Below, one piece after another: positions 1 through 8,666 of a DNA stretch of 64,000 nucleotides. The translations under genes and the position numbers were made by a program. The stretch is from Phil1 sp040767925 (lineage in GTDB: Bacteria > Bacillota > Clostridia > Christensenellales > CAG-138): the NCBI GenBank assembly GCA_040767925.1, contig JAXGNN010000003.1, positions 186,001-250,000 of the forward strand, in the 5' to 3' direction. Each line of letters begins with the position of its first letter. The stretch's first letter is position 1. Under the pieces are notes generated by a model. That model had not been told where the DNA came from. It did no database searches and was given only the letters and a program-made list of their open reading frames with translations.

Positions 1-40
1 ACCTCTTGGCTGCACCCCTGTGGGTCTTGATCTTAGGCAT
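1..40 (-). CDS. rpmI: 50S ribosomal protein L35, 5' fragment
   Basis: The first 40 bases, read on the minus strand, begin with ATG and encode MPKIKTHRGAAKR, the invariant N-terminus of ribosomal protein L35. The gene runs off the window edge, so only 13 residues are present. It lies 27 bases behind the infC stop codon, which is the usual infC-rpmI-rplT order of the Bacillota. L35 is a small basic protein of the large ribosomal subunit. The fragment is recognised from sequence; the rest of the operon (rplT) is inferred to lie outside the window. Confidence 0.95.
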   Translation of the reverse strand, partial: MPKIKTHRGAAKR

Positions 41-67
41 GGGGTAATCGTCCTCCTGTCGGAAATA

Positions 68-586
68 TTAGTTGGCTTTCGGCGTAAGTACCATCGTCAT
101 GTTACGGCCTTCCTGCTTGGCGGGGCGCTCGATGAGCGCGTTCTCCTTCACCATTTCAAAGAAGGTGTTCATGACATCCAGCCCGATTTGCCCGTGCTTG
201 GCCTGGCGGCCGCGGAAGCGAATCGAAACCTTGACCTTGTCTCCGTTTTTAAGGAATTTGGTGCAAGCCTTCGCCTTAACTTCCATGTCGTGCAGATCGA
301 TCGTCGCCGAGAGCCGTATTTCCTTAATCTCGATGACCTTCTGGTTCTTGCGCTGTTCCTTCTCACGCTTGGTCTGTTCAAAACGATACTTGCCGTAGTC
401 CATGATCTTGCATACGGGCGGCGTCGCCTGCGGCGCGATCTTGACGAGATCCAGGTCGGCCTCCTCGGCCATCCTGATCGCCACGTCGATGCTCACGACG
501 CCTTGCTGGTTGCCCTTCTCGTCGATGAGCCGGACTTCCCTGTCGCGGATTTCCTCATTGATCAAGAGTTCTTGGCTGGCGATAAT
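68..586 (-). CDS. infC: translation initiation factor IF-3
   Basis: This encodes a 172-residue IF-3, which binds the 30S subunit, blocks premature 50S joining and proofreads start codon choice. The N-terminal domain starts ELLINEEIRDREVRLID and the C-terminal domain contains the SIRFRGR region, both typical of the family. No ATG fits. The reading frame is open upstream, but homology starts at the codon ATT (584-586), six bases behind a perfect GGAGG at 593-597. IF-3 genes are known to use rare AUU/AUC starts so that IF-3 represses its own translation, so an AUU start is the natural reading. The next codon, ATC, is an alternative with nine-base spacing. The gene is followed by rpmI and preceded by its own promoter and a leader hairpin. 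Confidence 0.96.
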   Translation of the reverse strand: MIASQELLINEEIRDREVRLIDEKGNQQGVVSIDVAIRMAEEADLDLVKIAPQATPPVCKIMDYGKYRFEQTKREKEQRKNQKVIEIKEIRLSATIDLHDMEVKAKACTKFLKNGDKVKVSIRFRGRQAKHGQIGLDVMNTFFEMVKENALIERPAKQEGRNMTMVLTPKAN

Positions 587-600
587 CGAACACCTCCAAA

Positions 601-627
601 TAAAAAATTGCGGGCGCGAAGCCCACA
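601..627 (-). terminator. attenuator-like terminator in the infC leader
   Basis: On the minus strand the infC leader ends in a 7-bp stem (TGTGGGC/GCCCGCA, one G-U pair, loop TTCGC), followed by A and six T residues. This intrinsic-terminator shape lies only a few bases upstream of the infC Shine-Dalgarno. The leader from the promoter start to the ATT is about 130 nt. In Bacillota, infC-rpmI-rplT operons are controlled by a leader bound by L20 that ends in such a terminator. I infer the same logic here from position and shape; I cannot see an L20 site directly. Confidence 0.6.
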
Positions 628-722
628 ACCAACAAACAACACCTGTGATGTTATCCTGTTTTGACCGCGCCTGGCTGTGCCGCCGGCGGGTGAGAAGCGG
701 GGCTTCTGCTTGACCGTAGCAT

Positions 723-751
723 ATTATACCGGCAACAAGGCCTGATGTCAA
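723..751 (-). promoter_or_regulatory. consensus sigma-A promoter of infC-rpmI
   Basis: Read on the minus strand, TTGACA (746-751) and TATAAT (723-728) are separated by exactly 17 bases. Both hexamers match the housekeeping consensus perfectly. Transcription should start near 716 and read through the leader hairpin into infC. Confidence 0.88.
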
Positions 752-758
752 GGCATTT

Positions 759-1976
759 TTATACCTTGACGGCTCTGAGCCTGCTTTTTAGGTAGTTCTC
801 CAGCTGCGCGCGGATTTCCTGGGCGTCGCTTCGCATGGGGGCGCTTCCCTGCGCGGCGTCGTCGCGCCCGCCGCCCTTGCCGCCCGTCGCGGCGTTGACC
901 GCCTGGCAGACCTCCCTCATGCTGAGGTCCACGTCCGCGGAGCGCGCCATCCGGTAGACGAGCTGCTCCCCGTTTTGGGAGAGCAGGATGGCGACCGTTC
1001 TGCCCCTCGCGCAGAGCTTCTCGCAGAGCGCGCCGAGCTCCGGCACGGAAACCCCCTCCGTCAGCGCGACGATCGCGGCGACGCCCGTCCTTTCCGTTTT
1101 TTCGGCGCTTTCGTGAAGCGCGCGCGCCTTATAGTCAAAAAGCTCCTCCGTGCGCTTCTTGAGCGCGCGCCTTAATTCTGCGAGTTCCTCCCCCTGCTTG
1201 AAGACCGCCTGCACGGCCTCGGCGGGCTTTGTGCTAAAGCGGCGCGCGACGGCGCCCAAATGCTCCCTCTCCTCCATCATGGAGCGTACGGCCCGCATGC
1301 CGCAAAGGAAGAAGATGCGCGCGCCCCCCTTGTAGTTCATGTGGGAAAGAACCTTCAGCGCGCCCACTTCGCCCGCGCGCGCGCAGTGCGTGCCGCAGCA
1401 GGTGCAGGAATCCACGCCGCCCGCATAGACGATGCGGATTTCGCCCGCAAGCCCCTTGGCGCGCTTTCGAAGCTCGATGTTTTCCAGCTCCGCGCCGTCC
1501 ACCAAACGATAGGTTGTCGGCTCGTTTTTCTGAATGGCCTCGTTCGCCGCGAGCTCGAGCGCGTCCACCTGCCCGTCGGAAAGCGGTTTGTCGAGGTCGA
1601 TGCTCACATACTCCTCCGCCAGATGGAAGCCCACGTTCACGCAGCCATACAGGCGCTTGGCGACGCCGGAAAGGATGTGCTCCCCCGTGTGCTGCTGGCA
1701 ATGGTCGCGCCGCACGGCCTCGTCGAAGCGCACGCGGACGGTTTCACCCGGGAGGAATTCCCGCTCGCAGCGGTGCCACACGCCGTCCCCCTCCTCGAAG
1801 GCGTACGTCACGTGCGCGTCGTTAAGATACCCCGTGTCGGAGGGCTGGCCGCCGCCCTCGGGGTAGATCACGGTCGCGTCGAGCAGCGCCTCGAAGCCGT
1901 TTTCGCCCTTGCGGCAGGCGAGCACGGTCGCCTCGCACTCCACGGCGTTATGGTCGTAATAGAGCCTCTGCGTCAT
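759..1976 (-). CDS. alanyl-tRNA editing protein, AlaX type with DHHA1 domain
   Basis: The 405-residue protein resembles the editing half of alanyl-tRNA synthetase and lacks the aminoacylation domain. Such AlaX proteins hydrolyse Ser-tRNA(Ala) or Gly-tRNA(Ala) in trans. The zinc-site motif HTGEHILSG is present near residue 98, and the second half-site is CTCCGTHCARAGEVG. The C-terminal part ends in a glycine-rich GGKGGGRDDAAQG stretch of the DHHA1 domain. The start at 1976 is chosen because AGAGGTT lies just upstream and homology begins with MTQRLYY; an in-frame ATG at 2018 has no such support. A divergent M3 peptidase gene lies upstream. Function is by family resemblance; the exact mischarged substrate is not readable. 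Confidence 0.88.
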   Translation of the reverse strand: MTQRLYYDHNAVECEATVLACRKGENGFEALLDATVIYPEGGGQPSDTGYLNDAHVTYAFEEGDGVWHRCEREFLPGETVRVRFDEAVRRDHCQQHTGEHILSGVAKRLYGCVNVGFHLAEEYVSIDLDKPLSDGQVDALELAANEAIQKNEPTTYRLVDGAELENIELRKRAKGLAGEIRIVYAGGVDSCTCCGTHCARAGEVGALKVLSHMNYKGGARIFFLCGMRAVRSMMEEREHLGAVARRFSTKPAEAVQAVFKQGEELAELRRALKKRTEELFDYKARALHESAEKTERTGVAAIVALTEGVSVPELGALCEKLCARGRTVAILLSQNGEQLVYRMARSADVDLSMREVCQAVNAATGGKGGGRDDAAQGSAPMRSDAQEIRAQLENYLKSRLRAVKV

Positions 1977-2006
1977 AAAGAACCTCTTTTGGCGTTTGTC
2001 CCGAGC

Positions 2007-2015
2007 ATTATAACA
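2007..2015 (-). promoter_or_regulatory. extended -10 promoter of the AlaX-like gene
   Basis: On the minus strand the sequence TGTTATAAT fits the extended -10 form TGnTATAAT, about 30 bases upstream of the chosen start. No good -35 box is seen, as is common for extended -10 promoters. A second TATAAT on the plus strand at 2049-2054 probably serves the divergent M3 peptidase gene. Confidence 0.6.
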
Positions 2016-2083
2016 CATCCCTTGCCCGGGCGCACACGGATGATGTACTATAATTGTAAATCATTGCGGAATTTGGAGGCGTT

Positions 2084-3787
2084 ATGCAGAAATTCAGCGA
2101 ATTCGAGTACAGGCGGCCGGACATGGCCGCGGCGAAGCGGACGCTCTCGGGGCTTGCGCGGAGCGTGCGAAAGGCCAAGTCGGCGGACGAAGTCGAGCGG
2201 GCGATCGAAGGCTTTTCCGCGCTGGAGTCCGCGGTTTCCACGCAGATGAACCTCGCCCACATCCGCCACACCATCGATACCTCCGACGGGTTTTACGATA
2301 AGGAGCAGCAGTTCTACGACCGCGTGATCCCCATGGCGACGCCCTGGCTCATCGCCTGGTATAAGGCGCTCATCAATTCCCCCTTCGGCGCGGAAATCGA
2401 CCGGCGCCTCGGCGTGCAGTATCTTAACCTCGCCAGAAAGGAATACAGCGCCATGTCCCCCAGGCTCATGGCGGACATGGTCCGGGAGAACAGGCTTTCC
2501 CGCGAATACCAGAAGCTGCTCGCCTCCTGCAGGGTGGATTTCCACGGCGAGACGCTCAACCTCTCCGGGCTCAACAAATTCAGGCAGCACCCCGAGCGCG
2601 CGCTGCGCCGCGAGGCGAGCGCCGCCGTGAGCGCCTTCTTCCACTCCCATGCCAAGGATCTCGACGAACTGTACGACGCGCTCGTCAAGCTTCGCACGCG
2701 CATGGGAAAGAAGCTCGGCTACGCGGACTACACCCCGCTCGGGTATCTTCGCATGGGGCGCGCCTTCACGCCCGCGGAGGCCGCGAGCTTCCGCGAGCAG
2801 GTCGCGCAGTTCCTCGTGCCGCTCTGCTCCCGCCTCTACGCCGCGCAGGCGAAACGCATCGGCGTGGACAAGCTCAGGGTCTACGACGAGGCGTACGAAT
2901 TCCCCGACGGCAACGCCAAGCCGGACGGGGACAAGGACTTCATGGTCGCCTGCGCCAAAAGGATGTATCGCGAGCTTTCGCCGGAAACGGGCAAATTCTT
3001 CGACGACATGGTGTCGCGCGAGCTCATGGACCTCGAAACCAAGCCCAACAAGCGCGTGGGCGGCTACTGCACGGATCTGCCGGACTTTCGGGCGCCCTTC
3101 ATCTTCAGCAACTTCAACGGCACGACGGGCGACGTGGAGGTGCTCACCCACGAGGCCGGGCACGCGTTCGCGGGCGCGACGGCGGGCGAAACGCAAAAGC
3201 TCATCCAGTACGTGTCCCCCACGATGGAGGTCGCGGAAATCCACTCGATGTCCATGGAATTCTTCACGTATCCGTGGATGGAGCTCTTCTTCGGCCAAAA
3301 GGCCGAAAAGTACCGTTATTCGCATGTCCTCAAGGCGCTGACCTTCGTGCCCTACGGCGTATGCGTGGACGAGTTCCAGCACGCGGTCTATGCGAATCCC
3401 AGCATGACGCCCGCCGAGCGCAAGGCGGAATGGGCGCGCCTTGAGAGGAAATACCTGCCGCAACGCGACTACGACGGGGACGCGTTCATGGAAGAGGGCG
3501 CCTTCTGGCAGAAGCAGCACCACATCTATTCCCTGCCGTTCTACTATATCGACTACACGCTCGCCTCGATGGGCGCGTTCGAGTTCTTCGGGCGCATGCG
3601 GGAAAACCGCGAGGCGGCCTGGGCGGACTACCTGAAGCTCTGCCGCGCGGGAGGCAGTTTGCCCTACGGCGAATTGATCGCGCTCGCGGGCCTCGCGAAC
3701 CCGTTCGCGCCGGGCTCGGTCGAAAAGGCGGTCTCACCGCTCGTCCGCTATCTCGAGGCGACGGACGACAAAGCGCTTTATTCATGA
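2084..3787 (+). CDS. M3-family oligoendopeptidase (PepF-like)
   Basis: This 567-residue zinc metallopeptidase carries the thermolysin-type motif HEAGH at residues 356-360 (in VLTHEAGHAFAG). A downstream glutamate in MEVAEIHSMSME fits the third zinc ligand. The length and the absence of a signal peptide or membrane segment match cytoplasmic M3B oligoendopeptidases, which degrade short peptides. The ATG is preceded by GGAGG with four-base spacing and a TATAAT at 2049-2054. It is followed by an independent glutaredoxin-like gene. The family assignment is firm; peptide specificity is unknown. Confidence 0.93.
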   Translation: MQKFSEFEYRRPDMAAAKRTLSGLARSVRKAKSADEVERAIEGFSALESAVSTQMNLAHIRHTIDTSDGFYDKEQQFYDRVIPMATPWLIAWYKALINSPFGAEIDRRLGVQYLNLARKEYSAMSPRLMADMVRENRLSREYQKLLASCRVDFHGETLNLSGLNKFRQHPERALRREASAAVSAFFHSHAKDLDELYDALVKLRTRMGKKLGYADYTPLGYLRMGRAFTPAEAASFREQVAQFLVPLCSRLYAAQAKRIGVDKLRVYDEAYEFPDGNAKPDGDKDFMVACAKRMYRELSPETGKFFDDMVSRELMDLETKPNKRVGGYCTDLPDFRAPFIFSNFNGTTGDVEVLTHEAGHAFAGATAGETQKLIQYVSPTMEVAEIHSMSMEFFTYPWMELFFGQKAEKYRYSHVLKALTFVPYGVCVDEFQHAVYANPSMTPAERKAEWARLERKYLPQRDYDGDAFMEEGAFWQKQHHIYSLPFYYIDYTLASMGAFEFFGRMRENREAAWADYLKLCRAGGSLPYGELIALAGLANPFAPGSVEKAVSPLVRYLEATDDKALYS

Positions 3788-3791
3788 AGCG

Positions 3792-3821
3792 TTGCGTTTC
3801 GGGCGATATTATTGATATAAC
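3792..3821 (+). promoter_or_regulatory. probable promoter of the glutaredoxin-like gene
   Basis: TTGCGT (3792-3797) and TATAAC (3816-3821) are separated by 18 bases, directly upstream of an AAAGGA ribosome binding site. Both boxes deviate slightly from consensus. Confidence 0.5.
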
Positions 3822-3839
3822 AATACGAAAGGAAACCTT

Positions 3840-4127
3840 ATGAAGCTGAAACTGTTCTACCTGCCGGGCTGCCCGCACTGCAAACTGGCGCTCCGCTACA
3901 TCGACCAACTGCGCGCGGAAAACCCGCATTATTCCGCGATAGACATAGAACTGATCGACGAGGGCCGCGAGAGGGTGCTCGCCAGAAGCCACGATTACTG
4001 GTATGTCCCCTGCTTCTACCTGGACAAGGACAAGCTGCATGAGGGCCACGCGGAGAAGGAGGACATCCGCAAGGTTTTCGAACGGGTTATCGGCGAGGAG
4101 AAGGGCCGGGAACGCCCCGCGATCTGA
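3840..4127 (+). CDS. glutaredoxin/thioredoxin-fold protein with CPHC motif
   Basis: This is a small 95-residue protein with a beta-strand MKLKLFYLPG followed by the redox motif CPHC at residues 11-14. This fits a thioredoxin-fold thiol oxidoreductase. The VPCFYLDKDKL segment in the second half resembles the cis-proline region (V-P) of the fold and carries an extra cysteine. Acidic and basic residues dominate the C-terminus. AAAGGA lies just upstream of the ATG. It is convergent with the GDPD gene, with a strong palindrome between them. The redox role is inferred from the motif; no partner is visible. Confidence 0.8.
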   Translation: MKLKLFYLPGCPHCKLALRYIDQLRAENPHYSAIDIELIDEGRERVLARSHDYWYVPCFYLDKDKLHEGHAEKEDIRKVFERVIGEEKGRERPAI

Positions 4128-4154
4128 CGCGGGTAATCCGTCAATCAACTAAAC

Positions 4155-4187
4155 GCGCAGGGGCCGATATGGAATCGGCCCCTGCGC
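4155..4187. terminator. 14-bp perfect palindrome, likely bidirectional terminator
   Basis: Between two convergent genes lies a perfect 14-bp inverted repeat (arms 4155-4168 and 4174-4187, loop ATGGA). It is flanked by short T runs on both strands (CCGTTTCG and GCGTTTAG). Its core GGCCGAT-ATGGA-ATCGGCC also resembles the small palindromes at 4204-4223 and 28441-28461, so it may be a dispersed repeat used as a terminator. Confidence 0.6.
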
Positions 4188-4229
4188 CGTTTCGAACGCT
4201 TTACCCCCGGGCGGGAATGGAATCCGCCT

Positions 4230-4952
4230 TTAACCGATGATCTCCCGCGCCCTGTCGGAGAAATTCGTGATCACGGCTTCCACGCCGGCCTGCGCGAGCT
4301 CGCGGATGACCTTCTCGTCGTTGCAGGTCCAGGCGTGTATGGCGACGCCGTTCTTCTTGCAGCCCTCGATCACGCCCGGCGCCTGTGCCGCCAGGTAATG
4401 CGGATGCACCGCGTCAGCGTGCAGGTAGTTGGCGTACACCCACGGGTCCACCATGCCGTGGGAATAGAGCAGGCCGATCTTCGCCGTGGGATCCAGTTCG
4501 CGCAGTTTCATGAGCACGAAGTGGTTGAAGGAGGAATAGAGGATCCTGCCCTGCATGCCCATCTCGCGCTCAAGCTTGATCAGCTCGTCCCAGATTCCGT
4601 AGTAGACGACCACGTCGGCTTTGATTTCAACGTTGATCTGGAGTCCCGTGGGCTTGAGAAGGCCGTAGACCTCCTTCAAAGTCGGGATGCGGGCGTTCGC
4701 GTAGCCTTCCATCCCGCAAGAAAAATCGAGCGCCTTCAACTCCTGGCAGGTCATGTCGACCACGCGGCCCGAGCCGTTGGAGGTCCGATCGACCGTTTCG
4801 TCGTGGATGACCACGAGCTTCCCGTCCGAACTCATGTGGACGTCGAGCTCCACGCCGTCCGCGCCCATCTCCACGGCCATCTTGAAAGCCGGAATGGTGT
4901 TCTCCGGCGCGTACGCGGACGCTCCCCTGTGCGCCCATACCTTAGTTTTCAT
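4230..4952 (-). CDS. glycerophosphodiester phosphodiesterase
   Basis: The 240-residue TIM-barrel enzyme starts MKTKVWAHRGASAYAPENT, the GDPD signature with catalytic His8. The metal ligands Glu35 and Asp37 (GVELDVH) and the second catalytic histidine, His50 (VVIHDETVDRTSNG), are all present. It hydrolyses glycerophosphodiesters to glycerol-3-phosphate and an alcohol. No signal peptide is seen, so it is the cytoplasmic UgpQ-like type. AGGAGGT stands before the ATG. The gene follows ltaE on the same strand, with a purine-rich tandem repeat between them. Confidence 0.93.
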   Translation of the reverse strand: MKTKVWAHRGASAYAPENTIPAFKMAVEMGADGVELDVHMSSDGKLVVIHDETVDRTSNGSGRVVDMTCQELKALDFSCGMEGYANARIPTLKEVYGLLKPTGLQINVEIKADVVVYYGIWDELIKLEREMGMQGRILYSSFNHFVLMKLRELDPTAKIGLLYSHGMVDPWVYANYLHADAVHPHYLAAQAPGVIEGCKKNGVAIHAWTCNDEKVIRELAQAGVEAVITNFSDRAREIIG

Positions 4953-4981
4953 TCCTTACCTCCTAAAATAGCGATAAATAA

Positions 4982-5019
4982 CGACAAAATCGATAAAAAG
5001 CGACAAAATCGATAAAAAG
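4982..5019. repeat. two perfect 19-bp tandem copies, CGACAAAATCGATAAAAAG
   Basis: The 19-base unit occurs twice head to tail (4982-5000, 5001-5019), with a partial relative just before it (AGCGATAAATAA). It fills most of the gap between the ltaE stop and the GDPD start. It belongs to the same short-period family as the repeats at 34513-34574 and 47686-47759. Confidence 0.85.
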
Positions 5020-5029
5020 CGTTCTATCT

Positions 5030-6058
<1,029 letters not shown>

Positions 6059-6081
6059 GTGCCGTCTCCTTCTTCTTTGCG

Positions 6082-6849
6082 TTATTCTTCAAGCTCGAGC
6101 ATCACGGGGCAGTGGTCGCTGCCCATGACCTCGGGCAATATCGCGCTCTCCCTGACGCGCGTGCGAAGCCTGTCGCTCACGACGAAATAGTCGATGCGCC
6201 AGCCCGAATTGTTCGCGCGCGCGTTGTTCATATAGCTCCACCACGAGTAGGCGTCCCGCCTCTCGGGGTAAAGGTAGCGGAAGCTGTCCGTAAAACCGCC
6301 CGCGAGAAGCTCGGTGAACTTCCCCCTCTCCTCGTCGGTGAAGCCCGCGTTCCTGCGGTTGGACGTGGGGTGCCTGATATCGATCTCCTGATGGGCGACG
6401 TTGAGGTCCCCGCAGAGCACGACGGGTTTTCGCTTGTCCAACTCGAGAAGGTACGCGCGGAAAGCGTCCTCCCAGTCCATCCTGTGCTCGAGGCGCAAAA
6501 GCTCGCGCTGCGAGTTGGGCGTATAGCAGTCGACGAAGAAAAAACCCTCATATTCGAGCGTGATGACCCTGCCTTCGCGCGGGAAGCCGAGCATGTCCAT
6601 TCCGGGCAGGTCGAAGGCGACGGAGAGCGGCTCCTTCTTCGCGAAAACCGCCGTGCCGGAATAGCCCTTCTTCTCGGCGCTGTGCCAATAGGCGTGATAG
6701 CCCTCGGGCGAGAAATCCACCTGCCCCGGCTGAAGCTTGGTCTCCTGCAGCGCGAGGATATCCGCGTCGATCACCGCGAAAAAACCGAGAAACCCCTTGT
6801 TGAGGCAGGCGCGAAGCCCGTTGACGTTCCATGAGACGAAACGCAGCAT
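6082..6849 (-). CDS. exodeoxyribonuclease III / AP endonuclease
   Basis: The 255-residue enzyme belongs to the Xth/ExoA family, which incises abasic sites and removes 3' blocks in base excision repair. Motifs are in order: SWNVNGLRA at the N-terminus, LQETKLQ (metal-binding Glu), VDCYTPNS, CGDLNVAHQEID, NNSGWRIDYFVVSD and the catalytic GSDHCPV near the end. The ATG at 6849 is chosen because GGAGG lies six bases upstream and the motif-bearing N-terminus begins there; the in-frame ATG at 6918 would add non-homologous residues. It begins one base after the stop of the upstream uridine-kinase-like gene, so the two are probably cotranscribed. Confidence 0.95.
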   Translation of the reverse strand: MLRFVSWNVNGLRACLNKGFLGFFAVIDADILALQETKLQPGQVDFSPEGYHAYWHSAEKKGYSGTAVFAKKEPLSVAFDLPGMDMLGFPREGRVITLEYEGFFFVDCYTPNSQRELLRLEHRMDWEDAFRAYLLELDKRKPVVLCGDLNVAHQEIDIRHPTSNRRNAGFTDEERGKFTELLAGGFTDSFRYLYPERRDAYSWWSYMNNARANNSGWRIDYFVVSDRLRTRVRESAILPEVMGSDHCPVMLELEE

Positions 6850-6850
6850 G

Positions 6851-8512
6851 TCAGTCCTCCCTGTAGAATGTGCAGCCGCCGATGAATTCGCGGATGATGC
6901 TCGTGGGGGGGACCTCATCCTCGATGTCCGCGTCGAGGAAGTAGTTAAGGAATTTGACGATGTCCCGCGCCGCGGCGAAGCATTTGCTCTCCGCGGGCAC
7001 CTCCTTGAGCAGCGGATAAACGTATTTTCTCAATATGGCGATCTCGTAGACGAGGGTCGTGTTGAGGAACGCGTCCGCGTTCTCCTGATAGGGGAAAATC
7101 CACTTCTCCTCGCCCTGGCGCACGCTGGGCCACATGGTGAGCGTGCGCTCCATGGACGCGCCGCGCGTGTTGTAGTCGCGAACGAGTCGCCGAAGGAGCC
7201 GCACGTCGGTCGTCCGGATGCGGTTGTGGTCGTCGAGGTTGAGGGTCGTGAGCGCGCTCACATAGACGCGAAACAGCTTTGTTTCGTCGATGCCGCCACT
7301 CACGAGCATGGGGTTCAGCCCGTGTATGCCCTCGATGATCAGCGGCTGCCCCTCCCGCGCGCGGACGAGCTTGCCCTCGGGCGCGCGCTTCCCCGCGAGG
7401 AAGCTGAATACGGGCGTCTCCACCTCCTCGCCGCGCAGTATGGCGGAGAGGTCCTGATTGAAGCGCGGGATATCGAGCGTGTTGATATTCTCGAGGTCCT
7501 TCTCGCCGTTTTCGTCGCTCGGGATCAGGTCGCGGTCGATATAGTAGTTGTCGAGCGAGAGCATGATGGGCTCCTGGCCGAGCACGCGCAGTTGCGTCGC
7601 GATCCTGTGGGCGCTCGTGGTCTTGCCGGAGGAGCTCGGGCCCGCCACGAGCACCGCGCGAGCCCCGCGCTCGACGACGCCGTCCGCGATTGAAGCGTAG
7701 CTCTTCTCGTGCAGCGCCTCGTTGACGCGCACGAGCTCCCGGATGGACTTGTTGGTGACCATAGTGTTGAGCTCGTTGACCGTGGAGCATTTCATGAGCA
7801 TACCCCACTCGTCGCTCTGCCGGAACACGTAGGCGAGCTTGGGCAACTCCGTATATTCCGAGGGTACGTCGGGCTCGTCGGAGCGCGGCATGAGCATGAT
7901 GAGCGCGCCGTGCTCGTATTTCAGGCGGAAAACGTCGCAGTAATCGGTCGAGGGGGCCATTTCGCCATAGAAATAATCCATGTAGCCCTCGGCCGTATAG
8001 ACGTCGAAATAGTTGAAGTTGCGCCAGCGAAGGAGCTTCGCCTTGTCGAGCTGGCCGTCCTTCTCATAGAAGTCGACGGCCTCCTTGATGTCGAGCCGCT
8101 TCCTCTCGAGCGGCAGCGCCGCGCGCACGAGGCTGCGCATCTCGCCCTCGAGCCTCAGGACGTCCTGCTCGGAAAGCGCGGGCTCCTTCCCGATCGTGAT
8201 ATAGAGTCCGGGGCCGAGCGAATAGCGCACGAGCACCCGCGCGCCGGGAAAGAGCTTCCTTACGGCGACGATGAGTATGAACTGCAGCGTCCTCTCGTAC
8301 ACGCGGCGGCCCATATCCTCCCCGTAGCGCAGAAGGTGCACCTCGGCGTCGCGAAACGGCGTGTAGCGAAGGCTGAACACCTCGCCGCCAATCTGCGCGG
8401 CAAGCGGCCTCATTTTCAATGAGTAGCCTCCCTGCCCGATCCTTTTGAGCGCGTCGAGCAGGCTCTCGCCGTGCTTGAGCTCGCATGCGGTTCCGTCTAT
8501 GGTGACCTTCAT
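6851..8512 (-). CDS. TGS-domain uridine kinase-like protein
   Basis: The 553-residue protein has three parts. An N-terminal TGS-like domain (about 1-60, MKVTIDGTACELKHGESLLDAL) is followed by a region related to the editing domain of threonyl-tRNA synthetase (about 60-230). The third part is a C-terminal P-loop kinase of the phosphoribulokinase/uridine kinase family, with Walker A GPSSSGKTTS and the segment SLDNYYIDRD. This architecture is a known nucleoside-kinase family of clostridia and bacteroides. Substrate cannot be read, though uridine or cytidine is the usual suggestion. The start at 8512 has GGAGGA seven bases upstream. It is followed one base later by the exonuclease III gene. Confidence 0.88.
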   Translation of the reverse strand: MKVTIDGTACELKHGESLLDALKRIGQGGYSLKMRPLAAQIGGEVFSLRYTPFRDAEVHLLRYGEDMGRRVYERTLQFILIVAVRKLFPGARVLVRYSLGPGLYITIGKEPALSEQDVLRLEGEMRSLVRAALPLERKRLDIKEAVDFYEKDGQLDKAKLLRWRNFNYFDVYTAEGYMDYFYGEMAPSTDYCDVFRLKYEHGALIMLMPRSDEPDVPSEYTELPKLAYVFRQSDEWGMLMKCSTVNELNTMVTNKSIRELVRVNEALHEKSYASIADGVVERGARAVLVAGPSSSGKTTSAHRIATQLRVLGQEPIMLSLDNYYIDRDLIPSDENGEKDLENINTLDIPRFNQDLSAILRGEEVETPVFSFLAGKRAPEGKLVRAREGQPLIIEGIHGLNPMLVSGGIDETKLFRVYVSALTTLNLDDHNRIRTTDVRLLRRLVRDYNTRGASMERTLTMWPSVRQGEEKWIFPYQENADAFLNTTLVYEIAILRKYVYPLLKEVPAESKCFAAARDIVKFLNYFLDADIEDEVPPTSIIREFIGGCTFYRED

Positions 8513-8542
8513 ATGATATTCCTCCGATGAACTGACTTTTTT

Positions 8543-8548
8543 ATTATA
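8543..8548 (-). promoter_or_regulatory. -10 box upstream of the uridine kinase-like gene
   Basis: A TATAAT on the minus strand lies about 30 bases upstream of the chosen start in a notably AT-rich stretch (8535-8570). The matching -35 position (CTTTAT) is weak. Confidence 0.45.
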
Positions 8549-8628
8549 CAACAAAATAATATGTAATAAAGCCAAAGCTTAACAATTTTTGAAAAGTTGG
8601 CGAAATATTCATAACGCGGCGAATAGTA

Positions 8629-8637
8629 TGATATAAT
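8629..8637 (+). promoter_or_regulatory. extended -10 promoter of the flippase gene
   Basis: TGATATAAT fits the extended -10 consensus TGnTATAAT and lies 30 bases upstream of the ATG at 8667. TTGGCG at 8597-8602 is too far upstream to be an ideal -35 box. Confidence 0.65.
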
Positions 8638-8666
8638 GCTTGCGACGCAAAACGGGCGGGGTGTTT

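Noticed and set aside
20..713. Long open frames on the plus strand opposite infC
   Set aside because: They are antisense shadows of the GC-rich infC gene; no ribosome binding site, no family resemblance, and promoter and leader signals point to the minus strand.
4982..5019. Tandem repeats considered as a CRISPR array
   Set aside because: The repeats are directly adjacent without unique spacers, are only 19 or 9 bases long, and no cas genes are present.
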